NCBI RefSeq assembly: GCF_039555335.1
Contig: NC_092631.1
Coordinates: forward strand, 9,671,701 to 9,735,700
DNA from: Amphiura filiformis
Lineage: Eukaryota; Echinodermata; Ophiuroidea; Amphilepidida; Amphiuridae
Reading direction: 5' to 3'
Length of the DNA: 64,000 bases
Shown here: positions 10,675 to 22,800 of the stretch, one piece after another
Layout of the letters: each line of letters starts with the position of its first letter
How positions within the stretch are numbered: position 1 is the stretch's first letter
Notes under the pieces: model-generated
The model's database searches: none
Told to the model about the DNA's origin: nothing
Seen by the model: the letters and a program-made list of their open reading frames with translations, nothing else
Program-made: the position numbers and the translations under genes

Positions 10675-11060
10675 ATATTAAAAACATGATTTAAACGGAG
10701 CTGCTCAGCTCTGTTATTTATATTTAAAATGACAAGATTTTGAAAGTCAGAGTGACTGATGTGATACCGAAAATCCTTATTCAGGATGAAACGAATGATT
10801 TTGTTTTGAGCACATTGAAGTCTTTGCGTGTGATATTTGGAAATGCCTGCATACCATGAAGAGATTGAATAGTCAAAAAGGCAAAGAACAAGAGCTGAGC
10901 AGATAGTTTTTTTGATGCATGATTTAAAAAATTTGCTTGCCTATAAAGGAATTTTAGGCGAGAGTTTACTTTCTTAATCATATTAAAAACAATTTGTTCA
11001 CATCAAGATATTGATTTAGTTCGAGCCCAAGATAAACTATATACAGACTGTTTTGCGTTG
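10675..11060 (-). pseudogene. LINE reverse transcriptase thumb fragment
   Basis: On the minus strand, YLGLELNQYLD precedes MIKKVNSRLKFLYRQANFLN (from 10981). This is followed, after frame changes, by a YAGISKYH-like stretch and AEQLRLNHVFNIF near 10680. The K-x-L-G-x-x-x-x-x-L pattern and the K-V-x-x-R-L-x-x-L helix mark the thumb of a non-LTR RT. It is the upstream part of the split minus-strand LINE. Confidence 0.65.
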
Positions 11061-11097
11061 ATAATTTGACCGTCACATGATCTACCTCATATTTACT

Positions 11098-11871
11098 GTC
11101 TGTTCAATTAGCTTAGATTCTTATATTTTTAAGATATTTGAAAAAATAAAAATTTTGGTCAAATTCATCAAAGAAAAGTGTTAGTACAGCCTCAGACCCA
11201 ATGTGATTTTAACTTTTCAAATTCCAAAGTTCAATTTAAAACCCCGTTTCTTTTCAATTTTGCCTCATTTTAGGCAGTTACTTGGGTCCACCAAAAGGAT
11301 TAGCGACCTTTTCACAAATCGAGTGGGACGTTACATTCTCAACTTAGGGCATAGACCTTATCCAATTTAGCAAAACAATTTGTCCACCAATCTGTCCTGC
11401 CATGCATTTAAATTGTATTTATTCCGGTTATTGGATAGAATCTATAGGTGATGATGGTCCACCGATTTTTGTTGCATGAAATTATATGCGCGATTACGTT
11501 TTATGCATAACATTATGCTAAGCATTTTTTTCCTAAACAATGACATTAAAATTATGGATTTCGTTCTTATTGCAACTGGTTTACAATGTAAATTGAGTTT
11601 TGTTTAACATGTTTAATACCATCATTCTTTCCCAAGAATATCAGCATTCGCTTGAGATTTTCAGATGTACAGTGACTGACAAGAATTGTTTTCTGTAACC
11701 TCATTGTTTTAAATAATATCTTCTTGTACAAAAGTTCTTTTGTGTCCTTCACATAGTTTGTATTTAAAAAAAAACCCAAAAAAACCCGAAATAACAAATT
11801 GAAAATAATAGGCCTAGACCTACACCTTCACAGACCCATTCACACAATAAATGAATGAATAAATAAATGAA

Positions 11872-11958
<87 letters not shown>

Positions 11959-12417
11959 ACATATATATAATTATATAAATACGCAAGGAATGTATTTATA
12001 TAAGCTGGACCTATTCTGGAAAACCTTAGTTCATCTTCACATTTTTATATATTACGTATGAATGTTTCAACAGAGTGGTTTCAACACAAATTAGACCTAC
12101 TGGCAAATAACTATTTAGCTGGACAATACTTCCTGATGCGGATGGTCTAATAAATATTATCTTATATTGCGCAAAATGGAATGGTTCAAAAAAGTTTATG
12201 GTACCCGATGTTCTACAGCTTTTTATAAAAATATCGCGGGAAAAACCAAAATTGAAAAGAAATGGGTTTCAAATTGAACTTTGGAATTTGAAAAGTATAA
12301 ATCACGTTGGGTCTAAGGCTAAGCTAACACTTTTCTTTGATGACTTTGACCACCGTATGTTTTATTTTATCAAATATCTTAAAAAATACAAGAATCTAAG
12401 CTAATTGAACAGACTTT
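11098..12417. mobile_element. 1.3-kb inverted-repeat element
   Basis: Arms of about 165-190 bp at 11098-11265 and 12228-12417 share GTCTGTTCAATTAGCTTAGA, CATCAAAGAAAAGTGTTAG and TTTTCAAATTCCAAAGTTCA. The interior has a long (AAAT)n tract and no transposase. It begins where the minus-strand LINE ends. Confidence 0.75.
11846..11958. repeat. (AAAT)n microsatellite
   Basis: Near-perfect AAAT/AAATG tandem repeats of about 110 bp. Confidence 0.97.
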
Positions 12418-12895
12418 TAGTAATGGTCTACCCACCATTGCAAATTAATATATTGGGTGGTATTATACTCTGAATAGATTTTTATCACTTTCAACCATAT
12501 ATGCCTATTACTTTACCATAGGCGAATACAACACTACTTTATGCTATTTTTATAAATGTATTTTAAGTTAGACACGTTTCATAATCATTTTGTAACCGAG
12601 AGATAAACAAATCATCATGATTTTATAACACCATCATCTGCAGAGGTCTGTCTTTTTTATGAGGACAAGACCCGGGGTAAGGCTGTTGTGCGGCTTCGAA
12701 TATAAAACTATGAACCGGAGAAAGATATATTTCTACAATTCACAGCGTTGCCCGACTGTTAACAAGTATTGCCCGTTGACCAATGTAAGCAAAATTTAGA
12801 GAATTTATTTAACGAAGTTAATAAAATCATAATAGGTAAACTCCATTGAACTATTGTCATGATTTAATGTCTGTATAAATGGGTCTAAATAGGAG

Positions 12896-13448
12896 CAGTG
12901 GCGTAACCAGTGGGGGCCGGGGGTGCAAGCTGCCCCCCGGACACAAAAAACCTGGAAGAAGAGTCAAAAATTGGGAAGGGGAAAGAGAGAAAAAGAGGAA
13001 GAAAAAAGAGGGAAGAGAAAGGGAAAGAAGACAAAAAGGGAAGGGAGAAGAGAAAAAGGGAAAGAAAAAGGAAGAGAAAGGGAAAGAAGAAAAGAAAAAG
13101 AGGGAAGAAAAGGGGATGGGAGAAGAGAAAAGGGAAGGGACTCAAGGAGAAGAGAGAAAAGGAAAGAAAGAGAGAAGAAGATCTATAGGCCTACTACTTT
13201 CATTGTGAAATGTGTACTCTGAAACACTGATATTTTCTAATATGCCAAAAACCAGGAGCTTCATGGCGCTCAGCCCCCTTGACCCAGCCTGGGCTTTGCC
13301 CTGGACCCCACTGACTCCACCGTTTAACGCTTCGCGGCAAGCGAGCTTTCTCTCGAACATAAATACTAAAACTTTTGATCAGAAATTGGGAAATTTTTCA
13401 ATCTTGCCCCTCCCCCGGAAGGTCAGGTCTGGTTACGCCCCTGACCTG
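12896..13448. mobile_element. hAT-type MITE with 8-bp target duplication
   Basis: The left end is CAGTGGCGTAACCAG and the right end is its imperfect complement (GTTACGCCCCTGACCTG). The 8-bp string AATAGGAG flanks the element exactly (12888-12895 and 13449-13456), as for hAT transposition. Much of the interior (12974-13180) is a purine-rich GGGAAAGAAG-like simple repeat with no stops, so long open frames there are composition artefacts. Confidence 0.85.
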
Positions 13449-13569
13449 AATAGGAGTCAAAACGATTTGCTTTTCGGGGCATTTCCGACCGGCCTGTAAC
13501 CAGCGCGCGGAGGTTGACCCATACCTTCTTGAAGGTTTCAACTGCAAAGCAAATCAAGAAATGAATGAG

Positions 13570-13669
13570 TCAATAGATAAATAAATAAATAAATAAAAAA
13601 TAAATAAATAAATAAAAAATAAATAAATAAGTCAATAAATAAGTCAATAAATACATAAATAAATAAATA

Positions 13670-13704
<35 letters not shown>

Positions 13705-13707
13705 ATA

Positions 13708-13790
<83 letters not shown>

Positions 13791-13793
13791 ATA
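13570..13793. repeat. (AAAT)n microsatellite with variants
   Basis: About 220 bp of AAAT units with occasional AAATA and AAGTC variants. The complementary frame encodes only FIYL-type repeats. Confidence 0.97.
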
Positions 13794-13909
13794 TCATAAG
13801 ATATGATTGAAGCGACGGCAAATATGACAGCCCTCACAAATGTTATATATGAGACCACCCACGGTGACCCACCAAATATAGGCCTATATCTGTCGAGTTC
13901 AACAAAATT

Positions 13910-14265
13910 CAACTCCCACAAATATATTTCCGGTGAATACTTTTTTCATTGGCTGATATCCACTTGAGATCGGTATCATCAAAGTAGTATTGCTCTCATT
14001 TCATGATTCATTGAGCAATCAATTTTGGCATTCGACCGAAATACGCGTCAAAAGATAAAAAGTCTCGTTCCGAACTTGTGTAGGCCTACATTTCTAGGGC
14101 CTAAGTGTGTTTTAATGCCTGATTCACAAATTATAGAAATAAATAAGAATTTATTTTAAAAGAACACGCAATGATAGGGTACCAACGCTCGTGGTTTTGG
14201 TTGTTCTGCATAGTTTCAACTCCCACAAATATATTTCCGGTGAATACTTTTTTCATTGGCTGATA
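13910..14265. repeat. 49-bp exact direct repeat
   Basis: 13910-13958 and 14217-14265 are identical (CAACTCCCACAAATATATTT...GGCTGATA), spaced 307 bp apart. This is too long for a usual target duplication and suggests a local duplication. The second copy runs straight into the GGCGTAGAT-family element. Confidence 0.85.
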
Positions 14266-14597
14266 GGCGTAGATCCAGGGGGGGGGGGGGGGGGGGGGGT
14301 AAATCCCCCAATATTTTGCCAGGGGATGGTCCATACAATCATCCCCTCCCCCCAATGTTGACGCCTGTATGTGGTGTTTCTGACAAATTCATCTCTTATG
14401 TGGCCATCATGGCCATTTCAGTCCCAAAAGTGCAATTTTTTCCGCGCTTCGCGCGAATCTATTTCATTCTTGCACCACATTTCAACAGTTTAGCTTAAAA
14501 TGGGAATATTTTTCGCGCGCATAGCGCGCATTAGTAATTCAAGATGTATTTTTCCGTGGCAACCCCATCCCTCCAATGTCAAAAAGAAATCTACGCC
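14261..14597. mobile_element. GGCGTAGAT-family element, second copy
   Basis: It has short inverted ends, TAGGCGTAGATCC on the left and ATCTACGCCACTG on the right, and a G run of about 22 at 14279-14300. It shares internal strings with 6060-6357. I could not find a matching 8-bp target duplication; the left flank is duplicated sequence. Confidence 0.65.
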
Positions 14598-14754
14598 ACT
14601 GAGGAAAACGGTCGTGGGCAGTATACAAATAGGGCCTAGGTCAAAACTGAGGAGTTTTCAAGGGGGTAACCCTCTTAATACTTTTTTTGGTATGCTTTGG
14701 TGGGGCGACAGGGAGAGGCATTGCCTAGGGCGGCAAAATCCCTAGGAACGGCCC
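14598..14754. other. hAT-like terminal fragment
   Basis: Ends in GGCGGCAAAATCCCTAGG and AACGGCCCTG (to 14756), resembling the CAGGGCCGT terminus seen at 46972. No left partner found. Confidence 0.35.
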
Positions 14755-15185
14755 TGTATGTAGGTGGGATGAAAAGCCGACAATCAATTGAAAATTTTGA
14801 CCTTTCGTATTAAAGATATGGATTTTTTCCCAAAACACCAAAAAAAATTAGGTCTTTTTTGGAAAAAAAATCCATATCTTCAATAAAAGGCAAAATTTTC
14901 AATTGATCGTCGGCTTTTCCTCCCAGCTACATACACTTTAAGAAAATACCATTAGATTTATAATATTTACTTCGACGACTGTTATATATCAATATGTGAA
15001 AAATATCAAATTTTAATAATTTGTCATAAAATTTGTATTATATCGTGAATTTCAAAAAATGAAAATTATTTGATATCAGAAAGACATTCTTCGTATTCAT
15101 AATGTAATTCGATATGTCTGATGTGCTCTCATGTCCCACAAAAATACTGTCGAAACGCTCAAAACGCTCATTCCAGATCCCTTAA
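14755..15185. mobile_element. Truncated TTAA palindrome, same family as 7621-8287
   Basis: Begins at the TATGTAGGTGGGATGAAAAG point just before the palindrome centre and includes the whole right arm, ending AGATCCC followed by TTAA (15182-15185). The left arm is missing. Confidence 0.85.
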
Positions 15186-15500
15186 TTTTCATTGGGGATT
15201 TTTGAAATCATCGTTCGTCGAACGATATTCAGGTGACCTCGAGCCTTTCATATAAATCAACAGTATCTCGCTATCAGTTGCGCGATATTTAATCCGGTTC
15301 AACTCGGCATGTCATCATATTTTATTCGTTGCCGTATGATATTTTGACGTCACAAAAAGTATTCGAAGCCGAATATTCGCCTTCGAATATTCACTATGAA
15401 CCGACCCTTACTGTCCGTTTTCCTATACACAATACACAGTGCTCTTTCCCATTGACGCGTGACCTCTACAAATAGCCCTACGTTAAAAGTATGGGGATAT

Positions 15501-15805
15501 GCCTAGTTAACGTCGCTGTGTGAAAAATAACCGGCCAATATTAAAAGTACTCTTCTAAAGTTCTAGAAAATATAGTTTTGTAACATGTCCTAAATTTTTA
15601 GCTAATTTAGATGTTTGGAAATATGCGTACTTTGGTGTTTTAGTTAATGTTATAGGTAATAGCACATTGCCTAGTTAACGTCGCTGTGTGAAAAATAACC
15701 GGCCAATCATATTAAAAGTACTCTTCTAAAATTCTAGACAATATAGTTTTGTAACATGTCCTAAATTTTTAGCTAATTTAGGTGTTTGGAGAGGGTCGCA
15801 CTTTT
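15501..15805. repeat. 168-bp tandem duplication
   Basis: GCCTAGTTAACGTCGCTGTG starts at 15501 and again at 15669. The two copies stay aligned through TAACATGTCCTAAATTTTTA. No coding potential. Confidence 0.85.
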
Positions 15806-16224
15806 GTGTTTTAGGAAGGATATGTAAACGACAGATAACACCAAAATATGAAGAAATTATTTCCAAACCGTGTTAAGTCAACAATCATTATGTTGCTCAT
15901 TTTCAAGAATGCTGGTTTACAAAAAGCAGGCCATTGTCTCATTTCGTGAACAAAGGTACACATACCATCCGGGCATACCATTTCCTTTCGTTTCCTTTAT
16001 AATCGGTTACCCAACTGAAGCTATAATACCAGCTTTATTGCGATATCGCACATGAAAACAGACACATGTGCACAACCAGAGAAGATCCGATTTAATCAGT
16101 TGAGCTGTTTCAATGAGTGTTATCTTGGTTTAATAGCTTTTAATGGGGTTTAAGTCCTGCAAAGGTCGAGATGAATTCTACTGTAGACATGACTGCATCA
16201 TGCAAGCTCTATCTGCGGCACCCT
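15806..16224. other. No recognisable gene
   Basis: Unique-looking sequence; the short open frame at 15870-16055 has no recognisable motif. Confidence 0.4.
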
Positions 16225-16702
16225 GTAGTTAGGCGAAAAAGTTCAATTTGGTGACCACTCTCTGGCTAGTAAGGTTTGACGCAGGCCCGTACGCAGGGGG
16301 GGTGCGGGGGGTGCGACCGCACCTCCCCAAATTTGCAAAAGTGTACAAAAAGTCCCAAAATTTCAGAATTTGCGAGCGTAGCGAGCAAAAAATCAGGTTT
16401 TTTATGCTTTTTTGGTCAAAAAAGGTCCAAATTTTGGGAAGAAAGTCCACTTTTCACAAAATCGCACCCCCCTTGGGAAAAAAAGTCCACTTTTTCAAAA
16501 TCAGCACCCCCCCAAAAAAAATCCTGCGTACGGGCCTGGTTTGACGATTGATTCGACTTCTATGGACCATTTTAGAAAAAAATTAGCCACCATGTCCCTT
16601 TCGAAAATCCCGGCATTTTTCGCTAGAGGCCAAAATCCAATCAATCGTCAAACCTTACTAGCCAGAGAGTGGTCACCAAATTGAACTTTTTCGCCCAACT
16701 AC
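16225..16702. mobile_element. Inverted-repeat MITE carrying a nested hAT MITE
   Basis: Arms at 16225-16281 and 16646-16702 share GCGAAAAAGTTCAATTTGGT and CTCTCTGGCTAGTAAGGTTT. If the nested element 16282-16538 and one copy of its duplication are removed, the left arm continues through GACGATTGATT, matching the right arm further inward. So this element is the older of the two. Confidence 0.85.
16282..16538. mobile_element. hAT-type MITE with 8-bp target duplication
   Basis: The ends are the exact complements CAGGCCCGTACGCAGG and CCTGCGTACGGGCCTG. GTTTGACG flanks both sides (16274-16281 and 16539-16546). It is 257 bp long, with no coding content. Confidence 0.92.
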
Positions 16703-16796
16703 TGTAAAAAGGTCAGACCATCATTTTATGCTATTTACATAGTTATGCACATTATCAATTAAGTTCACTGTGACTAAATTGTCACATCCTGATTTC

Positions 16797-16807
16797 TATT
16801 TATATCC
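16797..16807 (+). promoter_or_regulatory. Possible TATA element of WDR12
   Basis: TATTTATATCC lies about 75 bp upstream of the WDR12 ATG. The segment 16703-16877 between the MITE and the start codon is the only candidate promoter/leader. No other element is evident. Confidence 0.25.
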
Positions 16808-16877
16808 TTGGCGCAGCGAGCATTATCAGTTCTCCATTAAAACAGGGATTTAAACAATCGTCAACACATCGATCGCA

Positions 16878-19800
16878 ATGGCGTCAGCTTCAGAAAGTCT
16901 ATCGCATTTGCAGGCAAGGTTTTTCACTAAACAAGAGCAGTAAGTATGACTTAAATCATTGTTTTCACTATTCACTTCATTGCGGAGTCTGATTCCTGTA
17001 GCTTGATGTAATTATTATATGACATATCATAGCCAATATTACCCAATGTGATGCGAAAATGCAATTCACGTGGATAGAACTGTTGAATTCGGCAGCCGCG
17101 CCGCTACATTATGATTCTACAACACAACCCCGAGCATATCCGCATCACCGCATGCAACAAGTTCTGGTTCTGGTTCTGGTTGAGTCGGCATTGCCAGACA
17201 TGCTGTACTTCACCAACTTCGCGGTCAAAGGTCTATGCGCATTTAATGGCGTCGCGTCGCGAAAAGAGCTAATTAAATGAAGATTATTTTGAACATTTCC
17301 CGCTCGTCGCTGTCACTGTCGTCTCGTCGAGGTCATTCCAGTCGGTCGTCGTTCTGTGGAAGTAGCTGAATTTGTGTACATCCTTCCTGATCAGCTCCCT
17401 TTTGAGTTTCCTGCTGTTTCCTTTCTGTTTTCTGATGCAGATTCCAGCTTTGACAGAGGATGGAAACCAGGGACTGTCTTTTGGAATCAGAGCTGTTTAG
17501 AACATTTACAATAAAATGTAATGAGAGAATGGTCATCTAAGGAAAGCTAAAAATCACTCTCCTATATCCGATTTAAGGAGAGCAATAGAGAGCGATTGCT
17601 CTCGCTCTCCTCAAAACTTAGGCAGTCCCTGGGAAACCACAGTGAGGGCCAACAGCAAATTATGTAGGTAACCCAGGCAAACCTTAGTTAACACATTTGC
17701 TAGTCAGCCAAATTAGCGCCGACAATGTCAATGCATTTTACATAGAAATTTAAAACAAGTGCCCGAAGAAAGAAACCTACATAAATATGTTTTCTATACT
17801 TCACTTGACCCAAATATGTGATTTTTATGCTGATAAGTCACCCGCACATGGAATTTTAGAGGATTTGGATAGCAGTTCCATTAAAAAAAGCTGCTATCAT
17901 AATGAGACTTAAGATCTAGAAACACCCCGAAATGCCGTTTTGGGGAATTTTGCTAGCTGAAACTTTTTGATGAAAGTCAATCTTTGACAAGATGTAACTT
18001 TGCTACGGAAAGTGCTATGAAAAAATGGTTTTCAGTTTTGGCTTTGTTTACTCAAGGGCTTTAATTTGATATATGAAATGATGCAGTTTGATGGCAAATT
18101 TGAATTCACCTAGCATACCTAAATTATGCAAAAATAAAGAAAAACTTATCAAAAAGATGAAATTTGTGTTGAAGTGTCTTATTTTTTATATTTTTTTTGT
18201 CATTGAAAAACTCACGGTTTTGATACTACCCACCCAGTACACCTTTTCACTGATACAAGAGGGGGGGTAATTTGTTTGAGGGGCACCCTTTAAAATGTTT
18301 AATTATTATAAGCACTAGCTGATGCATTCACCCCGGGCCCCCTCCCCAGGAAAATGTTTTTGAGCAGGCACCCTTTGGAGCACTGGCTGGCGATGCTCCC
18401 TATTCCGAAGATCATTATGAAACTCGAGGGCCAGTTCACTTGATCATCAGAATGGGGTCACTCCTGCTCAAGTATGATCCCCCCCCCTGCCCCCATCGCC
18501 CAGCTTAAGTTTTGTCTTTAAGCAGGCACCCTTTGGAGCACTGGCTGGCGCATGCTCCCTATTCCAAAGTTCATTTGCGGAAACTAGAGGGCCAGTTCAC
18601 TTGATCATCAGAATGGGGTCACTCCTGCTCAAGTTCCCCCCCATGACGTAGCATCATAGGAGTACGTCCCCCCCATCAATTTGAACATTTAAAAAATCAA
18701 ATAGGAAAATGGCCAAAAAACAGCATGTGTCCGCCCCCTCCCCCTCCCCCCGCCATCATACCCGATGTGCCCACAGTCATTCATGCATCTATCATAGCAA
18801 AAATCTGCTAGCGCTATGCATGATGGGATAGGAATAGGAAAGGTCCAAATTTGCTTCTTCCCCCGACTCATAGTCGGCACAGAATGAGAATCTATCCCAG
18901 CATGCACAGCATGAGCCCATTCAATATACGCAAACCATGCTGGGTTAAGCATGTTCACTCACTGGCAAAAGTCGCCGAATTCGTACTACACGAAGTCCCC
19001 AGTTCACTCACTTTTTGCGCAAGGCATCCATCCAAACTCATCAAACCAAACATTTTTATGTACAAAAACTACCTTTATTCACCGCGTGCTCCATTTAACT
19101 TACCGCTCAACTCCGTTATTTAGATATTTGGAGAGTAATTTCCGAATAAAATTAGATCGAAATCGTCACTTCCAAACCCACTACAAAGTCGCCAAAATTT
19201 GCCGCGACCACGTGCGAATCATCTGACCTCTTCCGGGTTATGATCAAGTTCAACCTTTTGACTTGACCTTGTAAGCTTTGGAACTGTTTTTAACTCGATC
19301 TAATTCCCCCAAAAATTTTTTTCAAAAACATCGCTGTAAAATTTACTACCGGTAATGAATTTTCAAAATGGCGCCGGGTGCGCGATTTCCCTATGCTGAG
19401 AGAGGCTGAATATTGCGCATGCTCAGGTAAGGAATGCTCACATACCTAGCCAAGGACGGCCAAGGACAAGGTTTCGCAAAAACAGTGTCTTTTTTGGTGC
19501 ACATCACATGTGCAGAGACTGAGAGTGGCGTAGCCTATAATTAAGGAAGTCGCTAAATCTTGTTCGCGAGCAGGCTCCGAGATGGTTTGACTTTCAGCTC
19601 TGATTTATTCGTACATTGATCGGGTACATATTGTAGGTATGCCAGGTGAATTTAAATTTGCCATCAAACTGCATCATTTTATATATCAAATTAAAGCCCT
19701 TGAGTAAAGAAAGCCAAAACTGAAAACCTTTTTGTCACAGCACTTTCCGTGGCAAAGTTACATCTTTTCAAAGATCGACTTTCATCAAAAAGATTCTGCT

Positions 19801-22800
19801 AGCAAAATTCCCCAAAACAGCATTACGGGGATGTTTCTAGATCTTAGTCTCATGATTGATAGCAGCTTTTTTTAATGGAACTGCTATCAAAATCCCTCTA
19901 AAATTCCATGTGTGAGTGTCTCATCACCATAAAAAATCATATATTTGGGTCAAGTGAAGTATAGAAAACATGTAGGTTTCCTTGACCGACCTGTTCTTGA
20001 AAAAATTGAAATTTCTATGTAAATATGTATGTATTGTGTTTGGTCCCCGGTCTAGGCGAATTTCGCTGACTAGCAAATGTGTTAACTAAGGTTTGCCTGG
20101 CATACCTACATATTGCCATTAATTTGATTAAACCATCTGACGTTCATTTTTGCAAAACTATTCAATCAATCACTATGTAGGTACCGTATGCCAGGCAACC
20201 CTTAATTAACACAAATGTTAGTCAGCCAACTTCGCCTAGAACACAATACATATATTTACATAGAAATATAAAAGAACTGGCCGGTCTAGGAAACCTACAA
20301 ATATGTTGTCTATACTTCACTTAACCCAAATATATGATTTTTTATGGTGATAAGTCACTCGCACATGGAATTTTAGAGGGATTATGATAGCAGTTCCATT
20401 AAAAACGCTGCTATCAACATGAGGTCTAAGATCTAGAAACACCACCGAAATGCTTTTTTGGGGAATTTTGCTAGCTGAATCTTTTTGATGAAAGTCAATC
20501 TTTGACAAGATGTAACTTTTACGGAAAGTGCTATGAAAAAAGGTTTTCAGTTTTGGCTTTTTTTACTCTGAAAAAGGCTTTAATTTGAAAAAATGATGCA
20601 GTTTGATGGCAAATTTGAATTCACCTGCCACCTGGCATACCTACACTATGCATGTAGGAACATTATTGCTCAAAACAGGAGCATTTAAATTTCAAACTTG
20701 CTAATCATGCCTCCATAGATTGATGTCAGACCTACTTCAAGATAGTAAAGAAAAAAATCTGATGAAGCACCTTGACAGTTTTTTTTCATTTATGTAAAAC
20801 GTTACGGATGTTACATTTGAGATAAAATGTAACGTCCGTAACACTAAATCAACAGTGTAGGACGATAGGCCTACAGGAGTATTAATTTCAAACTTGCTTT
20901 TCATGTTTAGAATGGAGTCAGGGCTTGCTCAGAACTGAATGGAGATTTAAGGATATGTACCATCTGTCAAAAGAGCAGGCACTTTCGCGTAACGTCCGTA
21001 ATGCTTGTTTCTAATTTTTGTAGCTAATTAACTAAGAAAGCCAAAACAAAATTGCTTAATTATATTGAACATTAGAGCATGATGTAGAGTGTGTACTATA
21101 ATCAAATTAAGTATTTCTTGGCCAAACTGGAACATGCGCGTTGCGTCCATGTAGTGTACTAAGCGTGTACGCAGTGTAAGGCGTGTATATACTTTCTTCT
21201 GTACCGCGCTATATTCATGTGTGTTTATCGCGGAGCAACTAGCGTTCACAGTGTTCCAGTTTGGCCAAGAAATACTTAATTTGATTACTAAATAAAGTGT
21301 TATCCTAACAGGCTCAAACATGTGTGCTATTCACTTAAAAGTTGCATGTATCCGTAATGCAGGGGTAGCGCTGGGTTTTCAAACAAGGGGTCAAAAATTT
21401 GAAATTTTGTGAAACTATGGATCCAAAACAATAGAAATAAAGGGTTCAAATGACCCTTTAACAACCTCTAAATGTTCATTTTCTGCCAAAAGCTAAAAGA
21501 ATGCACCTATGACCCCATGGCGCAGGTGAGCGCTACCCCTGCCGTAATGTCCGTAACAGTGGAATTGGCCATTTGCAAAAAAATCCACTTTTCAGAGGGA
21601 ATGTTTAAATGTAGCCAACAGGGACAGAACGGTCGTTCAACTGTTCAGTATAGTCCGAAAAGGTTAAATGTTAGGGGGTGGGTGAAAGTCTACATTTTGG
21701 AAATTCTGCGGCCCCCGCCCCGCAATTAAATCCTGGCTATAATATAGGCCTAGCTATTAACAACACGGAATCGCTTAAAATGTTTTGCAGCAACTTTTAA
21801 ACATGTTGTTTACATATATTTTATACTATTATAACCCGAAATTCAACGTTTTCTAGCAACCTTTTCTAACCTTAATGTTTTATGTTTGTTGGGATAAAGT
21901 TAAAATCAATCATTTTGTCGAGATAGACACCCATATATATATATGATAAAGGATGTGACGGTGGGATGTTTCTCACTAATTTGAAATTGAAAGAGCTCAA
22001 AACTTCATGACTTGATCGAGAAATCCATCTAGTATCCACTAGTAATTCTATGAGGGTGATTGAATTTTGTTGCTTATTTATTATCCAGCTTGAATTAGGA
22101 AACAATTGGACATTTGAAAAAAAAAATTCAATTGGCCTTAGCATATTTTTCTCAGAAAAGTATTTTGTCCTGTCACCACTAATGTGTTGTAAACGACGAA
22201 TTGAAGTGATGTTATATGTTTAATGCTATAGTCATTATGGTTGGCTCATTTTGTTACAGATATGCTGTGCCCGACACACCATTCTCAGTTCCAGCAACCG
22301 TCACTGTAACAGAACTTGGCGCTCTCATTAACAAACTTCTACAAGGTAAAGTGAAATTCAATGCAAATATTTTGTTGGACTACCGTATAAAATAGCACAA
22401 GGTTGTTAGTTGTTTAAGAATTGAAATTAATACCGGAAGTAGGTTTGCATAATACTTAGCTAAGTTCTAATAAATTAATGGTAAGACAGCAATGTTTAAA
22501 TTATCAATCAGACGACATCCATGGTGAAAAGCCGGTTCTACCTTTATGTAAGCATTATCACACATTTTAAGGTTTGGTTTTAGGGTTAGGGCTATTGATA
22601 ATACACATTTTGTAATGCTTGACATGAAGGTAAGACCAAAAAGCCAGACTTCATTTAGGTGGGCACGTCACACAAAAAATAAGTTTTGAGATACCGTACC
22701 GTAATTGTTGAAAATGGTTCATAGATTACTTTTTTTTATTATAAATTAGGCCTATTTTGAACAGATTCAAGGAATCTTTCAATTTGAATTCCACAGTCAA

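Larger units (their letters stand above)
7148..11095 (-). mobile_element. LINE (minus strand) split by later insertions
   Basis: Pieces of one minus-strand LINE can be followed. The RT thumb region is at about 11060-10675 and the C-terminal pol region at 8640-8400. A tail ending in (GAATC)n reads TAAAATCGAATCGAATC and lies at about 7170-7148. The protein reading runs from FNIFYN at 10670 to CPDYMNENFTRL at about 8635, so the segment 8646-10672 was inserted later. The palindrome 7621-8287 was inserted into the 3' untranslated part. The Penelope-like piece at 7262-7491 also lies inside this span. Confidence 0.65.
20798..21562. repeat. Cluster of TAACGTCCGTAA motifs
   Basis: The motif appears as GTTACGGATGTTACA (20801, minus), TGTAACGTCCGTAACA (20829), CGTAACGTCCGTAATG (20989) and, once two MITEs are removed, ATCCGTAATG/TCCGTAACA (21351 and 21549). 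The segment is otherwise AT-rich intron 1 sequence with no open frame. Confidence 0.6.

Noticed and set aside
12879-13222. Overlapping open frames of 80-110 codons on both strands
   Set aside because: They come from the purine-rich simple repeat inside the hAT MITE; the products are only K/R/E/G or their complement.
13538-13921. 127-codon frame of F-I-Y-L repeats
   Set aside because: Translation of the (AAAT)n microsatellite.
14279-14300. Possible G-quadruplex regulatory site
   Set aside because: It is a simple G homopolymer inside a repeat element and may vary in length through sequencing error.
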